A stretch of DNA of 64,000 bases from Akkermansiaceae bacterium (GCA_019634595.1 JAHCBC010000005.1:248001-312000); one strand, 5' to 3'. Shown: positions 52,386 to 60,891, counted from the stretch's first letter. Translations and numbers: made by a program. The notes: generated by a model not told the origin, from the sequence alone.

Positions 52386-52403
52386 TTGTGAAAATTTTCA
52401 CAA
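52386..52403. promoter_or_regulatory. Rex-like operator (TTGTGAA-N4-TTCACAA)
   Basis: Perfect 18-bp palindrome 52 bp upstream of the nuoD start, identical to the published Rex consensus TTGTGAAnnnnTTCACAA. Rex represses respiratory and fermentative genes until NADH rises. A weak TTGCCC -35-like hexamer lies just downstream (52409), with only poor -10 candidates. No rex gene is in the window. Confidence 0.75.
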
Positions 52404-52455
52404 AGCCCTTGCCCACCATCTGTCTTTGGGTGCTTATTGGTGCGCCCGAATCCGC

Positions 52456-53715
52456 ATGAGCAATATCACCACCGACTACGAGGTGCCGGACACGCTTGGC
52501 CGTGCCGCCAAAGCCGCCGAAGAATACCACGCGGAGACGGATGATATGATGGGGGAGCGGATGGTGCTCAACATGGGCCCTTCCCATCCTGCCACGCACG
52601 GCGTGCTGCGCCTCATCCTGGAACTTGATGGTGAGGTCATCATCAAGGCGGATCCCGATGTGGGATTCCTTCACCGCGGGGATGAGAAGATCGCGGAAAA
52701 CATGCACTACAACCAGTTCGTCCCGTACACGGACCGTCTGGACTATCTGGCTCCGCTGGCGAACAACGTGGCCTACGCCATGGCCGTGGAGAAGTTGATG
52801 GGCTGGGAACTGCCTCCGCGCGGCCAGGCCCTGCGGGTGCTCTGCTGTGAGCTGGCCCGCATTTCCGCCCACATGCTGGGCGTCGGTGTCTGCGCGATGG
52901 ACGTGGGCGCGATGACCGTTTTCCTCTACACGTTCACCGAGCGTGAGAAGATCTACAACCTCTGCGAGCAACTGACCGGCGCGCGCTTCACCACCTCCTA
53001 CACCCGGGTGGGCGGCCAACTGCGCGACATGCCTCCCGGCTTCGAGTCGTCCGTCAGGCGCTTCCTCGACGAATGCGAAGTGGCGATTGGTGAGATCTCC
53101 AAGCTCCTCGACAAGAACAAGATCTTCCTCGACCGGATGGTGGACATCGGTGTCATCACCCGTGAGTCCGCCATTTCCTGGGCCATGACCGGCCCGAACC
53201 TGCGGGCCTCCGGCGTGCCGCGGGACCTGCGGAAGGACAGCCCTTACCTGGGCTATGAGAAGTATGATTTCGATGTGCCGGTGATGGAGGAGGGGGATTG
53301 CTACTCCCGCTATTTCATCCGGATGGAGGAAATGAGGCAGTCCATCCGCATCTGCCGCCAGGTGCTGGACGCCATGCCATCCGGGCCGGTGAACCTCGCC
53401 GATCCGAAGAGCATCCTGCCGGACAAGGAGCGCGTGCTCATGTCCATGGAAGAACTCATCCACCATTTCATCGTCTCCACCCAGGGCATCGACGCTCCGG
53501 CCGGAGAGGTTTATTTCGCGGCGGAGAACCCGAAGGGTGAGCTTGGCTTCTACATCCACTCGAAGGGCGGCGGCGTGCCGAACCGCATGAAGATCCGCAG
53601 CCCCTCGTTCTGCAATCTGGCCATCGTTTCCAAGCTGCTGCCCGGACACATGGTTTCGGATATTCCCGCCATCCTCGGCTCGCTCGATTTCGTGATGGGC
53701 GAGTGCGACCGTTGA
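52456..53715 (+). CDS. nuoD: NADH-quinone oxidoreductase subunit D
   Basis: 49-kDa subunit of complex I, helping form the quinone-binding site at the membrane-arm junction. 419 aa from ATG 52456. Blocks: MVLNMGPSHPATHGVLRLILELDGE, DVGFLHRGDEKIAENMHYNQFVPYTDRLDYL, CELARISAHMLGVGVCAMDVGAM, RVGGQLRDMPPG, and the C-terminal PSFCNLAIVSKLLPGHMVSDIPAILGSLDFVMGECDR. The first nuo gene of the run in the window; nuoA-C are not seen here. Confidence 0.97.
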   Translation: MSNITTDYEVPDTLGRAAKAAEEYHAETDDMMGERMVLNMGPSHPATHGVLRLILELDGEVIIKADPDVGFLHRGDEKIAENMHYNQFVPYTDRLDYLAPLANNVAYAMAVEKLMGWELPPRGQALRVLCCELARISAHMLGVGVCAMDVGAMTVFLYTFTEREKIYNLCEQLTGARFTTSYTRVGGQLRDMPPGFESSVRRFLDECEVAIGEISKLLDKNKIFLDRMVDIGVITRESAISWAMTGPNLRASGVPRDLRKDSPYLGYEKYDFDVPVMEEGDCYSRYFIRMEEMRQSIRICRQVLDAMPSGPVNLADPKSILPDKERVLMSMEELIHHFIVSTQGIDAPAGEVYFAAENPKGELGFYIHSKGGGVPNRMKIRSPSFCNLAIVSKLLPGHMVSDIPAILGSLDFVMGECDR

Positions 53716-53733
53716 TGCTAAGTGAGAGCCACC

Positions 53734-54462
53734 ATGAAAACCTCCCTCCTCATTCCCGTCGTCTCCGGCCTGCTTTCGGTTTCCGCCTTCGCGGGCTTCG
53801 AAACCTGGACCAGCAAGGATGGAAAGGCCGCCGAACTGGAACTCGTTTCCGTCAGTGAGAGCGGCGGTGAGAAGACCGGCGAGTTCAAGATGAAGAACGG
53901 CAAGACCGTCTCCATCAAGGCTTCCGCCCTTTCGGAGGCGGATGCGCAACGGCTGGCGGATTGGAAACCTGCGGAGGCTCCTGCCGGTGAAGCGGCTGCG
54001 GCCACCACGACCTCCGTTTTCGACAAAGCCTTTGAAGGCAATCTGGTGAAACTGGATGGAAAATCCCTGAAGCGTCACGGTGATCCGGTCCGCCCGGAGA
54101 AGTATTACCTCTTCTACTACACCGCTTCCTGGTGCGGTCCGTGCCACAAGTTCACCCCGTCGCTGGTCAAATTCTACAACGAGTACCGTCCGAAGACCAA
54201 CGACTTCGAGGTCGTGCTGATCACCAGCGACTCCGACGAAGGTGCGATGGAGGACTACGCCGCGGAATTCAAGATGCAGTGGCCGCAACTGAAGCTCTCC
54301 AGGGCGGACAGGTTCAAGAAGGAGTTCAAGCATCCCGGCACCGGCATCCCGAACCTGGTCCTCACCGACACCGAGGGCAAACTCATCAAGACCAGCTACG
54401 TCGATGGGAAATACATGGGACCGGCTTCCGTGATGAACCACCTTGAGTCCCTCCTGAAGTAG
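53734..54462 (+). CDS. Secreted thioredoxin with SLA1-like (SHD1) N-terminal domain
   Basis: 242 aa from ATG 53734 with signal peptide MKTSLLIPVVSGLLSVSAFA. Residues 20-80 (FETWTSKDGKAAELELVSVSESG...GKTVSIKASALSEADAQRLADW) match the SHD1-type beta domain found in planctomycete/verrucomicrobial secreted proteins. Then a nucleoredoxin-like thioredoxin with the redox motif WCGPCH and cis-Pro region GIPNLVLTDTEG. Periplasmic disulfide chemistry is likely. It lies 18 bp after nuoD and 42 bp before nuoE, an unusual place within a complex I run. Confidence 0.9.
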   Translation: MKTSLLIPVVSGLLSVSAFAGFETWTSKDGKAAELELVSVSESGGEKTGEFKMKNGKTVSIKASALSEADAQRLADWKPAEAPAGEAAAATTTSVFDKAFEGNLVKLDGKSLKRHGDPVRPEKYYLFYYTASWCGPCHKFTPSLVKFYNEYRPKTNDFEVVLITSDSDEGAMEDYAAEFKMQWPQLKLSRADRFKKEFKHPGTGIPNLVLTDTEGKLIKTSYVDGKYMGPASVMNHLESLLK

Positions 54463-54504
54463 CAACGAACAGACGGCCCCGCGCCGGAAAAACGATTTTC
54501 ATCC

Positions 54505-55074
54505 ATGTCAGGTTCCATCCTCGAAGAAACCATCGCGTCCCATGAAACACCGGGCACGCCGTTCTATCCACCGTTCGCGGTGACACCGGAACTCGAGGCG
54601 GAGGCCGATGAAAGGATCTCCCATTATCCGGCCAGCAAGCGCTCCGCGACGCTGCCCCTGCTCCACATCGTCCAGCACAAGTTCGGCTACATCTCCGCGG
54701 CCGCCATCGAATGGGTGGCGGCGAAGCTGGACCTGGAGCCGATCAAGGTGGTGGAGGTCGTGACCTTTTATCCCGGCTTCCGCCAGTCCGCTCCGGGCAA
54801 GTTCCACATCCGTGTCTGCCGCACGCTGTCCTGCGCGATGGGCGGCAGCTACGAGCTGATGGAGAAACTCTGCGAACTGACGGGCATCGACCGTTCCAAC
54901 AGCGATTCCCACCATCATCCGATCTCGGTTTCGCCCTGTGGCAAGTTCTCCGTCGAGTTTGCGGAGTGCCTCGCCTCCTGCGGTTCCGCGCCGGTCTGCA
55001 TGGTGAATGATGATTTCCACGAGGGTATTTCCCCGGACAAGGCGGAGGGGCTGTTGGGGAAGTATCCCGCATAA
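54505..55074 (+). CDS. nuoE: NADH-quinone oxidoreductase subunit E
   Basis: 24-kDa complex I subunit with the N1a [2Fe-2S] cluster. 189 aa. The thioredoxin-like domain has ligand pairs VCRTLSCAMGG and ECLASCGSAPVCMVND, separated by a His-rich insertion (SDSHHHPIS). The start of the fold LPLLHIVQHKFGYISAAAIEWVA is standard. Followed after 41 bp by the antitoxin gene instead of directly by nuoF. Confidence 0.95.
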   Translation: MSGSILEETIASHETPGTPFYPPFAVTPELEAEADERISHYPASKRSATLPLLHIVQHKFGYISAAAIEWVAAKLDLEPIKVVEVVTFYPGFRQSAPGKFHIRVCRTLSCAMGGSYELMEKLCELTGIDRSNSDSHHHPISVSPCGKFSVEFAECLASCGSAPVCMVNDDFHEGISPDKAEGLLGKYPA

Positions 55075-55100
55075 AAGACTTGTGGCGCGGTAAATATTGA

Positions 55101-55113
55101 GGTAATAATTACC
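55101..55113. promoter_or_regulatory. Palindrome over the antitoxin start (candidate autoregulatory operator)
   Basis: Perfect 13-bp palindrome (GGTAATAATTACC) that ends 2 bp before the antitoxin ATG. A possible -35 (TTGTGG at 55080) and -10 (TAATAA at 55103) overlap it, suggesting a leaderless or nearly leaderless start. Ribbon-helix-helix antitoxins usually bind palindromes at their own promoter, hence this reading. Confidence 0.5.
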
Positions 55114-55115
55114 AC

Positions 55116-55415
55116 ATGAGCATCAACTACCGTGATCTTGGCAAACTGACCCGCACCAGCATGGCTCTGGATGGCTTGACCATCCAGTTGCTCGAGGAAT
55201 TGAGCAAATATTGGGACACCTCGAAGGCCGGGGTGATCCGTCGTGCCGTGCAGGAGGCAAAGGAACGGCTGGACCAGAAGAAGGCCGCTCCGTCTCCGCT
55301 GGAGGCTCTTGCTTGGCTGCAGGGAGGTGGCGGTGTGCTCCGGGAAGAAGCCGCTGCCTATCGTGCTGACCTGCGGGCGGAGCGGGAGGCGAAGAAATAC
55401 TGGTGGGAAGCATGA
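55116..55415 (+). CDS. Ribbon-helix-helix antitoxin
   Basis: 99 aa. N-terminal RHH pattern (KLTRTSMALDGLTIQLLEELSKYWDTSKAGVIRRAVQEAKERL) gives a strand then two helices, as in VapB/CopG-type antitoxins. The C-terminus (ALAWLQGGGGVLREEAAAYRADLRAEREAKKYWWEA) is the likely toxin-neutralising tail. The stop overlaps the toxin ATG (ATGA). Whole module is between nuoE and nuoF. Confidence 0.85.
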   Translation: MSINYRDLGKLTRTSMALDGLTIQLLEELSKYWDTSKAGVIRRAVQEAKERLDQKKAAPSPLEALAWLQGGGGVLREEAAAYRADLRAEREAKKYWWEA

Positions 55416-55813
55416 TCCATCTCGACACCAATATCCTGATCGACCTGGTCACCGCCTATCCGCCGCAGGTGGAGGTGGTGAAGCAGTGGCTGGAGGAAGG
55501 CGAGGTGCTCACCGCTTCCGCCGTTGCCTGGTCCGAGTTTCTGAACGGTCCGCACACGCTTTCCCAGAAGGACGCGGTACGCGCCGTGCTGGCCGGAGGA
55601 GTGCGTCCTTTCGATGAAGACCATGCGGAGCAGGCATCCCGGCTGTTCCACCAGACCGGCCGCCGCCGCGGATCCCACGCCGACTGCATGATCGCCGCCG
55701 CCGCACTTTGTTCGCGCGAGCCGGTGGCCACGCGGAATATTTCCGACTTCGAACGCTTCATACCCTACGGACTCCTGTTGGAGAGAATCCCCACCATTTC
55801 CCAGACCCCATGA
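55412..55813 (+). CDS. PIN-domain toxin (VapC-like)
   Basis: 133 aa. PIN-fold ribonuclease signature: MIHLDTNILIDLVTAYP with the first acidic pair, TASAVAWSEFLNGP with the Glu, and GRRRGSHADCMIAAAAL with the conserved Asp, then VATRNISDFERF. All four acidic positions are visible, so it should be active. The ATG overlaps the antitoxin stop; its own stop (55811-55813) overlaps the nuoF ATG at 55810. This makes the toxin part of the nuo transcript. Confidence 0.88.
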   Translation: MIHLDTNILIDLVTAYPPQVEVVKQWLEEGEVLTASAVAWSEFLNGPHTLSQKDAVRAVLAGGVRPFDEDHAEQASRLFHQTGRRRGSHADCMIAAAALCSREPVATRNISDFERFIPYGLLLERIPTISQTP

Positions 55814-57210
55814 TCACCTACAAGGAAGGCAAGCAACCCCATCCACGCGAGCACCGGCTCATCTTCAAAAACGTGGACCGGGAAGGCTGGGATGTGTCCA
55901 TCGGCACCTACATGAACGATGGCGGCTATGATGACCTGAAAAAGGCCTTCACCATGGCCCCGAAGGACATCACGGAGGAGGTGAAGAAATCCGGTCTGCG
56001 CGGCCGTGGCGGTGCGGGCTTCCCGACGGGCATGAAGTGGACCTTCATCCCGCCGAACAACACCAAGCCGGTGTACCTGATCTGCAACGGTGACGAGTCC
56101 GAGCCGGGCACCTTCAAGGACCGCTACATCCTCCACCAGGATCCGCACCAGCTCGTGGAGGGCATGGTCATCTCCTGCTTCGCGGTGGGAGCGCATGTCG
56201 CCTACATCTACATCCGCGAGGAGTTCCCGGAGGCCGCGCTGATCGTCGAGCGCGCCATCGAGGAAGCCCGCGCGCACAATTTTCTCGGCAAGAACGTGCT
56301 CGGCTCCGGCTTTGACGTGGAGATCTACGTCCACCGCGGTGCGGGTGCCTACATCTGCGGTGAGGAGACGGGCCTGATCGAGTCGCTTGAAGGGAAGCGT
56401 CCCTACCCACGGATCAAGCCGCCCTATTTCCCTGCTGCCCTGGGCCTCTACATGTGCCCGACCATCGTCAACAACGTGGAGTCGCTCTGCCATGTGAAGC
56501 ACATCGTCCGCATGGGCGGGGATGAGTATGCCAAGCTGGGCGTGGCGCGGAACACCGGCACGCGCATCCTCTGCATTTCCGGGGATGTGAAGAACCCGGG
56601 CTACTTCGAGGTGGAGGTGGGCAAGCTCACCATGCGCGAGGTGATCTACGACCTCTGCGGTGGTCCGAAGGATGGGCGCGAGATCAAGGCGGTGATCCCC
56701 GGCGGATCTTCCTCGAAGATCCTCCGCTGCGATGAGGTATTCAAATTGAAGAACCCGGACGGCTCCACCCGCGACCTGCCATTCTGGGACATCCAGATGG
56801 ACTTCGACACGCTGGCGGCCTGCGGTTCCATGGCCGGCTCCGGTGGGGTGATCGTTCTGGATGACACGCGCAAGATGTCGTGGGTGCTCAACAACCTGAA
56901 CGCTTTCTATGCGCACGAATCCTGCGGCCAATGCACGCCATGCCGTGAGGGTTCCACCTGGATGCGCAAGATTTCCGACCGTCTGGTGGCCGGGGAGGCT
57001 ACCCCGAAGGACATTGAGACTCTGGAAAGCGTGGCCTATCAGATCGACGGGCGGACCATCTGCGCGTTCGGCGAGGCATCGTCCTGGCCGGTGGAGGCGA
57101 TCATCGCCAAGTTCCGCGAGGAACTGCTGGCGGACACGGTGGGGGAACTCGATACGGTCCCGCTCAACCCGGAGGCCGAGGCCCAGCGCCGTTTCCTGCA
57201 ACCCGTCTGA
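55810..57210 (+). CDS. nuoF: NADH-quinone oxidoreductase subunit F
   Basis: 51-kDa NADH- and FMN-binding subunit of complex I, 466 aa. Seen: LRGRGGAGFPTGMKWTF (FMN/NADH), CNGDESEPGTFKDR, GAGAYICGEETGLIESLEGKRPYPR, and the N3 cluster block SCGQCTPCREGSTWM with a later Cys in GRTICAFGEA. The ATG at 55810 overlaps the toxin stop; the frame upstream is open but inside the toxin gene. nuoG is not adjacent in the window. Confidence 0.97.
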   Translation: MITYKEGKQPHPREHRLIFKNVDREGWDVSIGTYMNDGGYDDLKKAFTMAPKDITEEVKKSGLRGRGGAGFPTGMKWTFIPPNNTKPVYLICNGDESEPGTFKDRYILHQDPHQLVEGMVISCFAVGAHVAYIYIREEFPEAALIVERAIEEARAHNFLGKNVLGSGFDVEIYVHRGAGAYICGEETGLIESLEGKRPYPRIKPPYFPAALGLYMCPTIVNNVESLCHVKHIVRMGGDEYAKLGVARNTGTRILCISGDVKNPGYFEVEVGKLTMREVIYDLCGGPKDGREIKAVIPGGSSSKILRCDEVFKLKNPDGSTRDLPFWDIQMDFDTLAACGSMAGSGGVIVLDDTRKMSWVLNNLNAFYAHESCGQCTPCREGSTWMRKISDRLVAGEATPKDIETLESVAYQIDGRTICAFGEASSWPVEAIIAKFREELLADTVGELDTVPLNPEAEAQRRFLQPV

Positions 57211-57214
57211 TCCG

Positions 57215-57670
57215 GTGCACCCGATCCCGAAGAACAATCCGGAACTGGCCGCGCTGGTGCTGCGGATCGCGCTGGGAGCGTGGTTCACCTACAGCGGCGG
57301 TCTGAAGATTTTCGTGACCGGGCTGGACCGCTTCACCCGGGATGTGGGCAACTACAAGCTCGTCTCCGCCCCGCTGGATGCGGTGGCGGCCTACACGGTG
57401 CCGTGGGTGGAGGTCATCGGTGGGCTTTGCCTGATGCTGGGCGTGCTGCGGAAGGGAACACTCCTTGCGATGACCGGACTGGTGCTGACCTTCGTCACCG
57501 CCGTCGGCTGGGCATGGTCGAAGAACCTCGATATTTCCTGCGGCTGCCACGGTGGTGACACCCGGCTGAACTACTGGACGAAGGCGGTCGAACTCGCGGG
57601 TTACCTGCTGGCGTTCGGTTATCTGTGGTGGATGGAGAAAGGCGGGGCGAAGCCAGCGCAGTCCCGATAG
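57215..57670 (+). CDS. MauE/DoxX family membrane protein
   Basis: 151 aa from a GTG at 57215, 4 bp after the nuoF stop. Four helices, starting NNPELAALVLRIALGAWFTYSGGLKIF, a VPWVEVIGGLCLMLGVL helix, and a short Cys motif SCGCHGG before the last helix. MauE/DoxX proteins often accompany thioredoxin-like proteins and may pass reducing power across the membrane; here the thioredoxin gene lies three genes upstream. Location in the nuo run is supported by spacing. Confidence 0.82.
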   Translation: MHPIPKNNPELAALVLRIALGAWFTYSGGLKIFVTGLDRFTRDVGNYKLVSAPLDAVAAYTVPWVEVIGGLCLMLGVLRKGTLLAMTGLVLTFVTAVGWAWSKNLDISCGCHGGDTRLNYWTKAVELAGYLLAFGYLWWMEKGGAKPAQSR

Positions 57671-57684
57671 TTTCTAGGAAAAGG

Positions 57685-57894
57685 GGGCAGGGACCGCATA
57701 GCGGCATAGCCGCTATGTCCGCTTCGCTTCCATTCCATGCGGTCAGGCGGGGAACGGCGGATAATGTCCGGCTATCCCGGCATCCGGTTGACTTGCCTCC
57801 CGGAGAATTGGGGGGGGGAGTGTGCTCATAAGAAGGGGATCCCGGGAGAATGGAAATCTCCCCAGCCTGACCGCATGGAATGCGGTCCCTGCCC
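57685..57894. repeat. Intergenic inverted-repeat element (copy 2)
   Basis: Non-coding element in the 57671-57936 gap between the MauE-like and NagB-like genes. Outer arms 57685-57699 and 57880-57894 match over 15 bp. Inner arms 57732-57748 and 57865-57881 match over 17 bp. A local hairpin (57697-57705 with 57709-57717, loop ATA) lies in the left part. Shares an identical 20-bp segment (57709-57728) with element 1. No frame for a transposase. Confidence 0.7.
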
Positions 57895-57936
57895 AAGAGA
57901 GACCCCAACGGTCCGCAGCTTCTTTTGCGAACTGGA

Positions 57937-58869
57937 TCAATGCATCTCCACCGCGCAGGTGCCGAGGCCGCCGCGGTAGTAGTGGAACTGCACGTCCGGA
58001 TGGTCCGCCAGCAATGACATCGGCACGGCCGTGTCGATGTAGCGTTTCGAGATCATCAGCGCGGTGAGCCTTTGGCCGAAGGGGTTGTCATGGACGCCTG
58101 CCTGCCAGATGGACACGCGGTCCGCCAGCCAGGTCTCGCGCGGTCCCACTGTCACGGCACGGGTGGGCACCAGTGAAACATTTCCTCCGCCGGAGGTCCG
58201 CGCGTTCTGGGCGATGGTGACCGGGTGCAGATCCACGATGCGGGTCTTCAGCTTGCGGTATTCCTCCGGGGTGGGAGGTGCGTCGGCGTAGGCACCTGCG
58301 CGCGGCAGGGGATCGTTGAAGGCCCAGTGTTTCACATCCCCCTGGCCGCCCTGCATGACCACGCAGCGGATCCCCGCATCCCAGGTCTTCTCGAACACCT
58401 CATGGTTCTCCGTGGGGAAGTGTAGGTTGGCATCCGGCATCACCAGCTCCGGGCGGATGCGGTTGAAGCACAGCTCACGGTCGCACCGCTCGAAGGACAA
58501 CGGGTGGTCCACCGACGGGACCTTGCCATCGATGATCCATTCATCCATGCCCCAGAAGTGGGCGTCGTGGAGTTTCAGGTCCAGGGCGTTCACCATGCGG
58601 GCCACCAGTGGCAGTTGCTCTGTCGGGCCGATGGGGCCGCAGATGCCGGTGGGGTTGTCAGGCGTGGCCTGCCGCCATGCCTCGATGTATTCGAGCGCCT
58701 GCGCGCAGTAGAAATCCTCCAGCGTGTCATGGAATGTCACGGTGAAACCGGGGCGGGACAGCTTGAGCAGGGCGTCCGGAGTGAGGGCGGCGGCTTCCTC
58801 GATGATGGAGAGGTCGAGGGTGGTGTAGTCCCACCATCCGGGGGCGAGGGCGCTGGTTTTGCGTGGCAT
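57937..58869 (-). CDS. Glucosamine-6-phosphate isomerase/NagB-like protein
   Basis: 310 aa of the NagB/6-phosphogluconolactonase superfamily. Visible family elements: FYCAQALEYIEAW, TGICGPIGPTEQLPLVARMVNAL, DAHFWGMDEWII near residues 105-116, VMQGGQGDVKHWAFND and the C-terminal NPFGQRLTALMISKRY. The active-site pattern is close to NagB but not full, so another amino- or keto-sugar phosphate is possible. Its neighbours suggest sugar catabolism. Starts 24 bp after the dehydrogenase stop. Confidence 0.82.
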   Translation of the reverse strand: MPRKTSALAPGWWDYTTLDLSIIEEAAALTPDALLKLSRPGFTVTFHDTLEDFYCAQALEYIEAWRQATPDNPTGICGPIGPTEQLPLVARMVNALDLKLHDAHFWGMDEWIIDGKVPSVDHPLSFERCDRELCFNRIRPELVMPDANLHFPTENHEVFEKTWDAGIRCVVMQGGQGDVKHWAFNDPLPRAGAYADAPPTPEEYRKLKTRIVDLHPVTIAQNARTSGGGNVSLVPTRAVTVGPRETWLADRVSIWQAGVHDNPFGQRLTALMISKRYIDTAVPMSLLADHPDVQFHYYRGGLGTCAVEMH

Positions 58870-58893
58870 GAGTTTCAGGGAAGAAGGTGGGCG

Positions 58894-59916
58894 TCAGAGA
58901 TCGACCGGACGGCCGGTGCGGGCGGATTCATCCGCGGCGAAGATGATGCGGTGGGTGTGGAGGGCGGTTTTCAGGTCCGTCAGCGGCATGTCCTTCCCTT
59001 CGTCCAGCGTGTCGAGGAATGCCTGGAACTGGGTCTGGTAGGGATGGTCCGTCACGTCGCCGGAATCGAGCGCCTTGAAGGAAAGCTTGCTCCACGCGGA
59101 CTTGTCCGTCTTCAGCTTCATCGAGTGGAACCTGTCATCAAGCAGGCTGCCCTCGCTGCCGCAGAGCTGGGTGTGGAAGTAGTAGGGCTGCAGGCAGTCC
59201 ACCACGGCGGAGCATTTGCCCACCCGGCCATCCGCGAAGCGGAGGATGGTCACGCTGGTGGTATCGTATTCATAAGGCCCGAAGATGGGGCTCTTTGATT
59301 TCGTGGAGTAGCTGGAGACGGACTGCACGTCACCCCCGAGACAGAGCAGCAGGGCGTCCAGGGCATGGCAGCCGGCGGTGAGCAGCGCGCTGCCGCCGCC
59401 GTTCCGTTTCGCATTCCACTCGAACTGTCCGTACCACGGGCCGATGCCGTGGAAATAGTCCACCTCCCCGTAGTGCAGGTCACCCAGCAGTCCTTGGTCG
59501 ATCACCGCACGGGTGGCGAGGAGCTGGCTGGAGAAGCGGCACTCGAAACAAACGCAGACTTTCACCCCGGCGGCGGCCACGGCTTCCTCCACCCGCTGGC
59601 AGTCCTCCCATGACAGGGCGATGGGCTTCTCGATGATGAGGTGCTTGCCCGCCTGGGCCGCCTTGATGGCGTGTTCCGCGTGCAGGCCGGAGTAACTGCA
59701 GATGGAGACGATGTGGATGTCGGGGTCCGCCAGCATCTCATCGAGATCCGTGTAGGAACGGATGGTCCCGCCATGCTTCGCGGAAAGCGCGGCGTCATCC
59801 TGCGGGCGGGAGGAACAGATGGCGGTGACCTGTGCCTGGCGCGAGGCATTGATGGCGGGGATGTGGGCGGTGGCCACCCAGCCATATCCGATGATGCCGA
59901 CGTTGTATTTTTTCAT
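58894..59916 (-). CDS. Gfo/Idh/MocA family oxidoreductase
   Basis: 340-aa NAD(P)-dependent sugar dehydrogenase. N-terminal Rossmann fold VGIIGYGWVATAHIPAI with the nucleotide loop, the conserved EKPIALSWEDC (Lys of the EKP motif), then a C-terminal alpha/beta domain with GGGSALLTAGCHALDALLLCLGGDV and its catalytic-type His. The ATG at 59916 (MKKYNVGIIGYG) is chosen over an upstream Met. Likely acts with DUF1080 hydrolases on 3-keto sugars. Confidence 0.92.
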   Translation of the reverse strand: MKKYNVGIIGYGWVATAHIPAINASRQAQVTAICSSRPQDDAALSAKHGGTIRSYTDLDEMLADPDIHIVSICSYSGLHAEHAIKAAQAGKHLIIEKPIALSWEDCQRVEEAVAAAGVKVCVCFECRFSSQLLATRAVIDQGLLGDLHYGEVDYFHGIGPWYGQFEWNAKRNGGGSALLTAGCHALDALLLCLGGDVQSVSSYSTKSKSPIFGPYEYDTTSVTILRFADGRVGKCSAVVDCLQPYYFHTQLCGSEGSLLDDRFHSMKLKTDKSAWSKLSFKALDSGDVTDHPYQTQFQAFLDTLDEGKDMPLTDLKTALHTHRIIFAADESARTGRPVDL

Positions 59917-60021
59917 GATGGGAACCGTCCCATTCATACGCGGACACACCGCGGAAGCGTGAACGGTTTTCCGTCATAGTGATCCTCTTTCAGGTCACGT
60001 GGGAAAAAGAGAGGCCGGAGA

Positions 60022-60891
60022 TCACTCCTGCCTGTGCGCCTTCTGGCGGTAGGCCTTCGGCGTGCAGCCGTGGATGCGGCGGAACTGCTTCTGGAAGTTC
60101 GCCATGGAGTCGAACCCGCAATTCCAGGCGATCTCGCTGATGGTGTCCTCCGTTTCCGCCAGCAGGCGGCAGACGCGGGCTACGCGCAGCTCGTTCACGT
60201 AGTCGGGAAATGTCTTGCCCGTCCTTGAGCGGAAGTAGCGGCTGAAGGTCACGCCGGTCATCCCCGCGTTGCGGGCCACATCCGTCAGGTAGAGGGGGCG
60301 CTCGATGTTCGCCTCGATGAAGCGCGAGATGTTCTCCATCCGGTCGTTGTCGGACGACTGGATCTCTGGGGTGAAACCCGGGGAGGAGATGCGCACCAAG
60401 TCCCGGGACAGGCTGAGGCGCTCCATGATCTCCATCAGCAGGATCAGGCGGCGGACCCCCTTCGCGGCGGGCATCTTCAGCATCATGGCCGCCACTTCAT
60501 CGCGGGTCTTTCCCGTGATCTGGAGGCCGTGCAGCGAGCGTTGGAAAAGGCGCTGCATGGGAGCCATCTCCGCATGCTCCAGCCAGTCCGCGCCGAGGAA
60601 CGATGGATGGAACTGCACGGTGATGGCATCCACTTTCTTCACGGGGGATCCCGCCACGGAATCGTTGCGGTAGTCGTGCGGCAGGTTCGGCCCCATGAAG
60701 GTGAGATCCCCCTTGGTGATGGGGGAGATCTTGTCGCCGATCCACCGTGAGCTGCCGCCGGACAGCACCAGCGTCAGCTCATACTCCGGATGGAAATGCC
60801 ACAGGCAGCCGAAGTCCTTCCCCCGGATGCGTTCGCAGAAAACGATCTCGGCGGATGCGGAGGAGGGGATCTGTTCTCTGACGGGTTTCAC
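60022..60891 (-). CDS. AraC family transcriptional regulator
   Basis: 289 aa. The N-terminus is a cupin sensor domain (CLWHFHPEYELTLVLSGGSSRWIGDKI with metal-type His, then GPNLPHDY). The C-terminus (185-285) has two helix-turn-helix units ending ISEIAWNCGFDSMANFQKQFRRIHGCTPKAYR, the AraC signature. Located between the Gfo/Idh/MocA-NagB-like pair and the double-DUF1080 gene, so it probably controls this sugar locus. The sensed sugar is unknown. Confidence 0.92.
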   Translation of the reverse strand: MKPVREQIPSSASAEIVFCERIRGKDFGCLWHFHPEYELTLVLSGGSSRWIGDKISPITKGDLTFMGPNLPHDYRNDSVAGSPVKKVDAITVQFHPSFLGADWLEHAEMAPMQRLFQRSLHGLQITGKTRDEVAAMMLKMPAAKGVRRLILLMEIMERLSLSRDLVRISSPGFTPEIQSSDNDRMENISRFIEANIERPLYLTDVARNAGMTGVTFSRYFRSRTGKTFPDYVNELRVARVCRLLAETEDTISEIAWNCGFDSMANFQKQFRRIHGCTPKAYRQKAHRQE

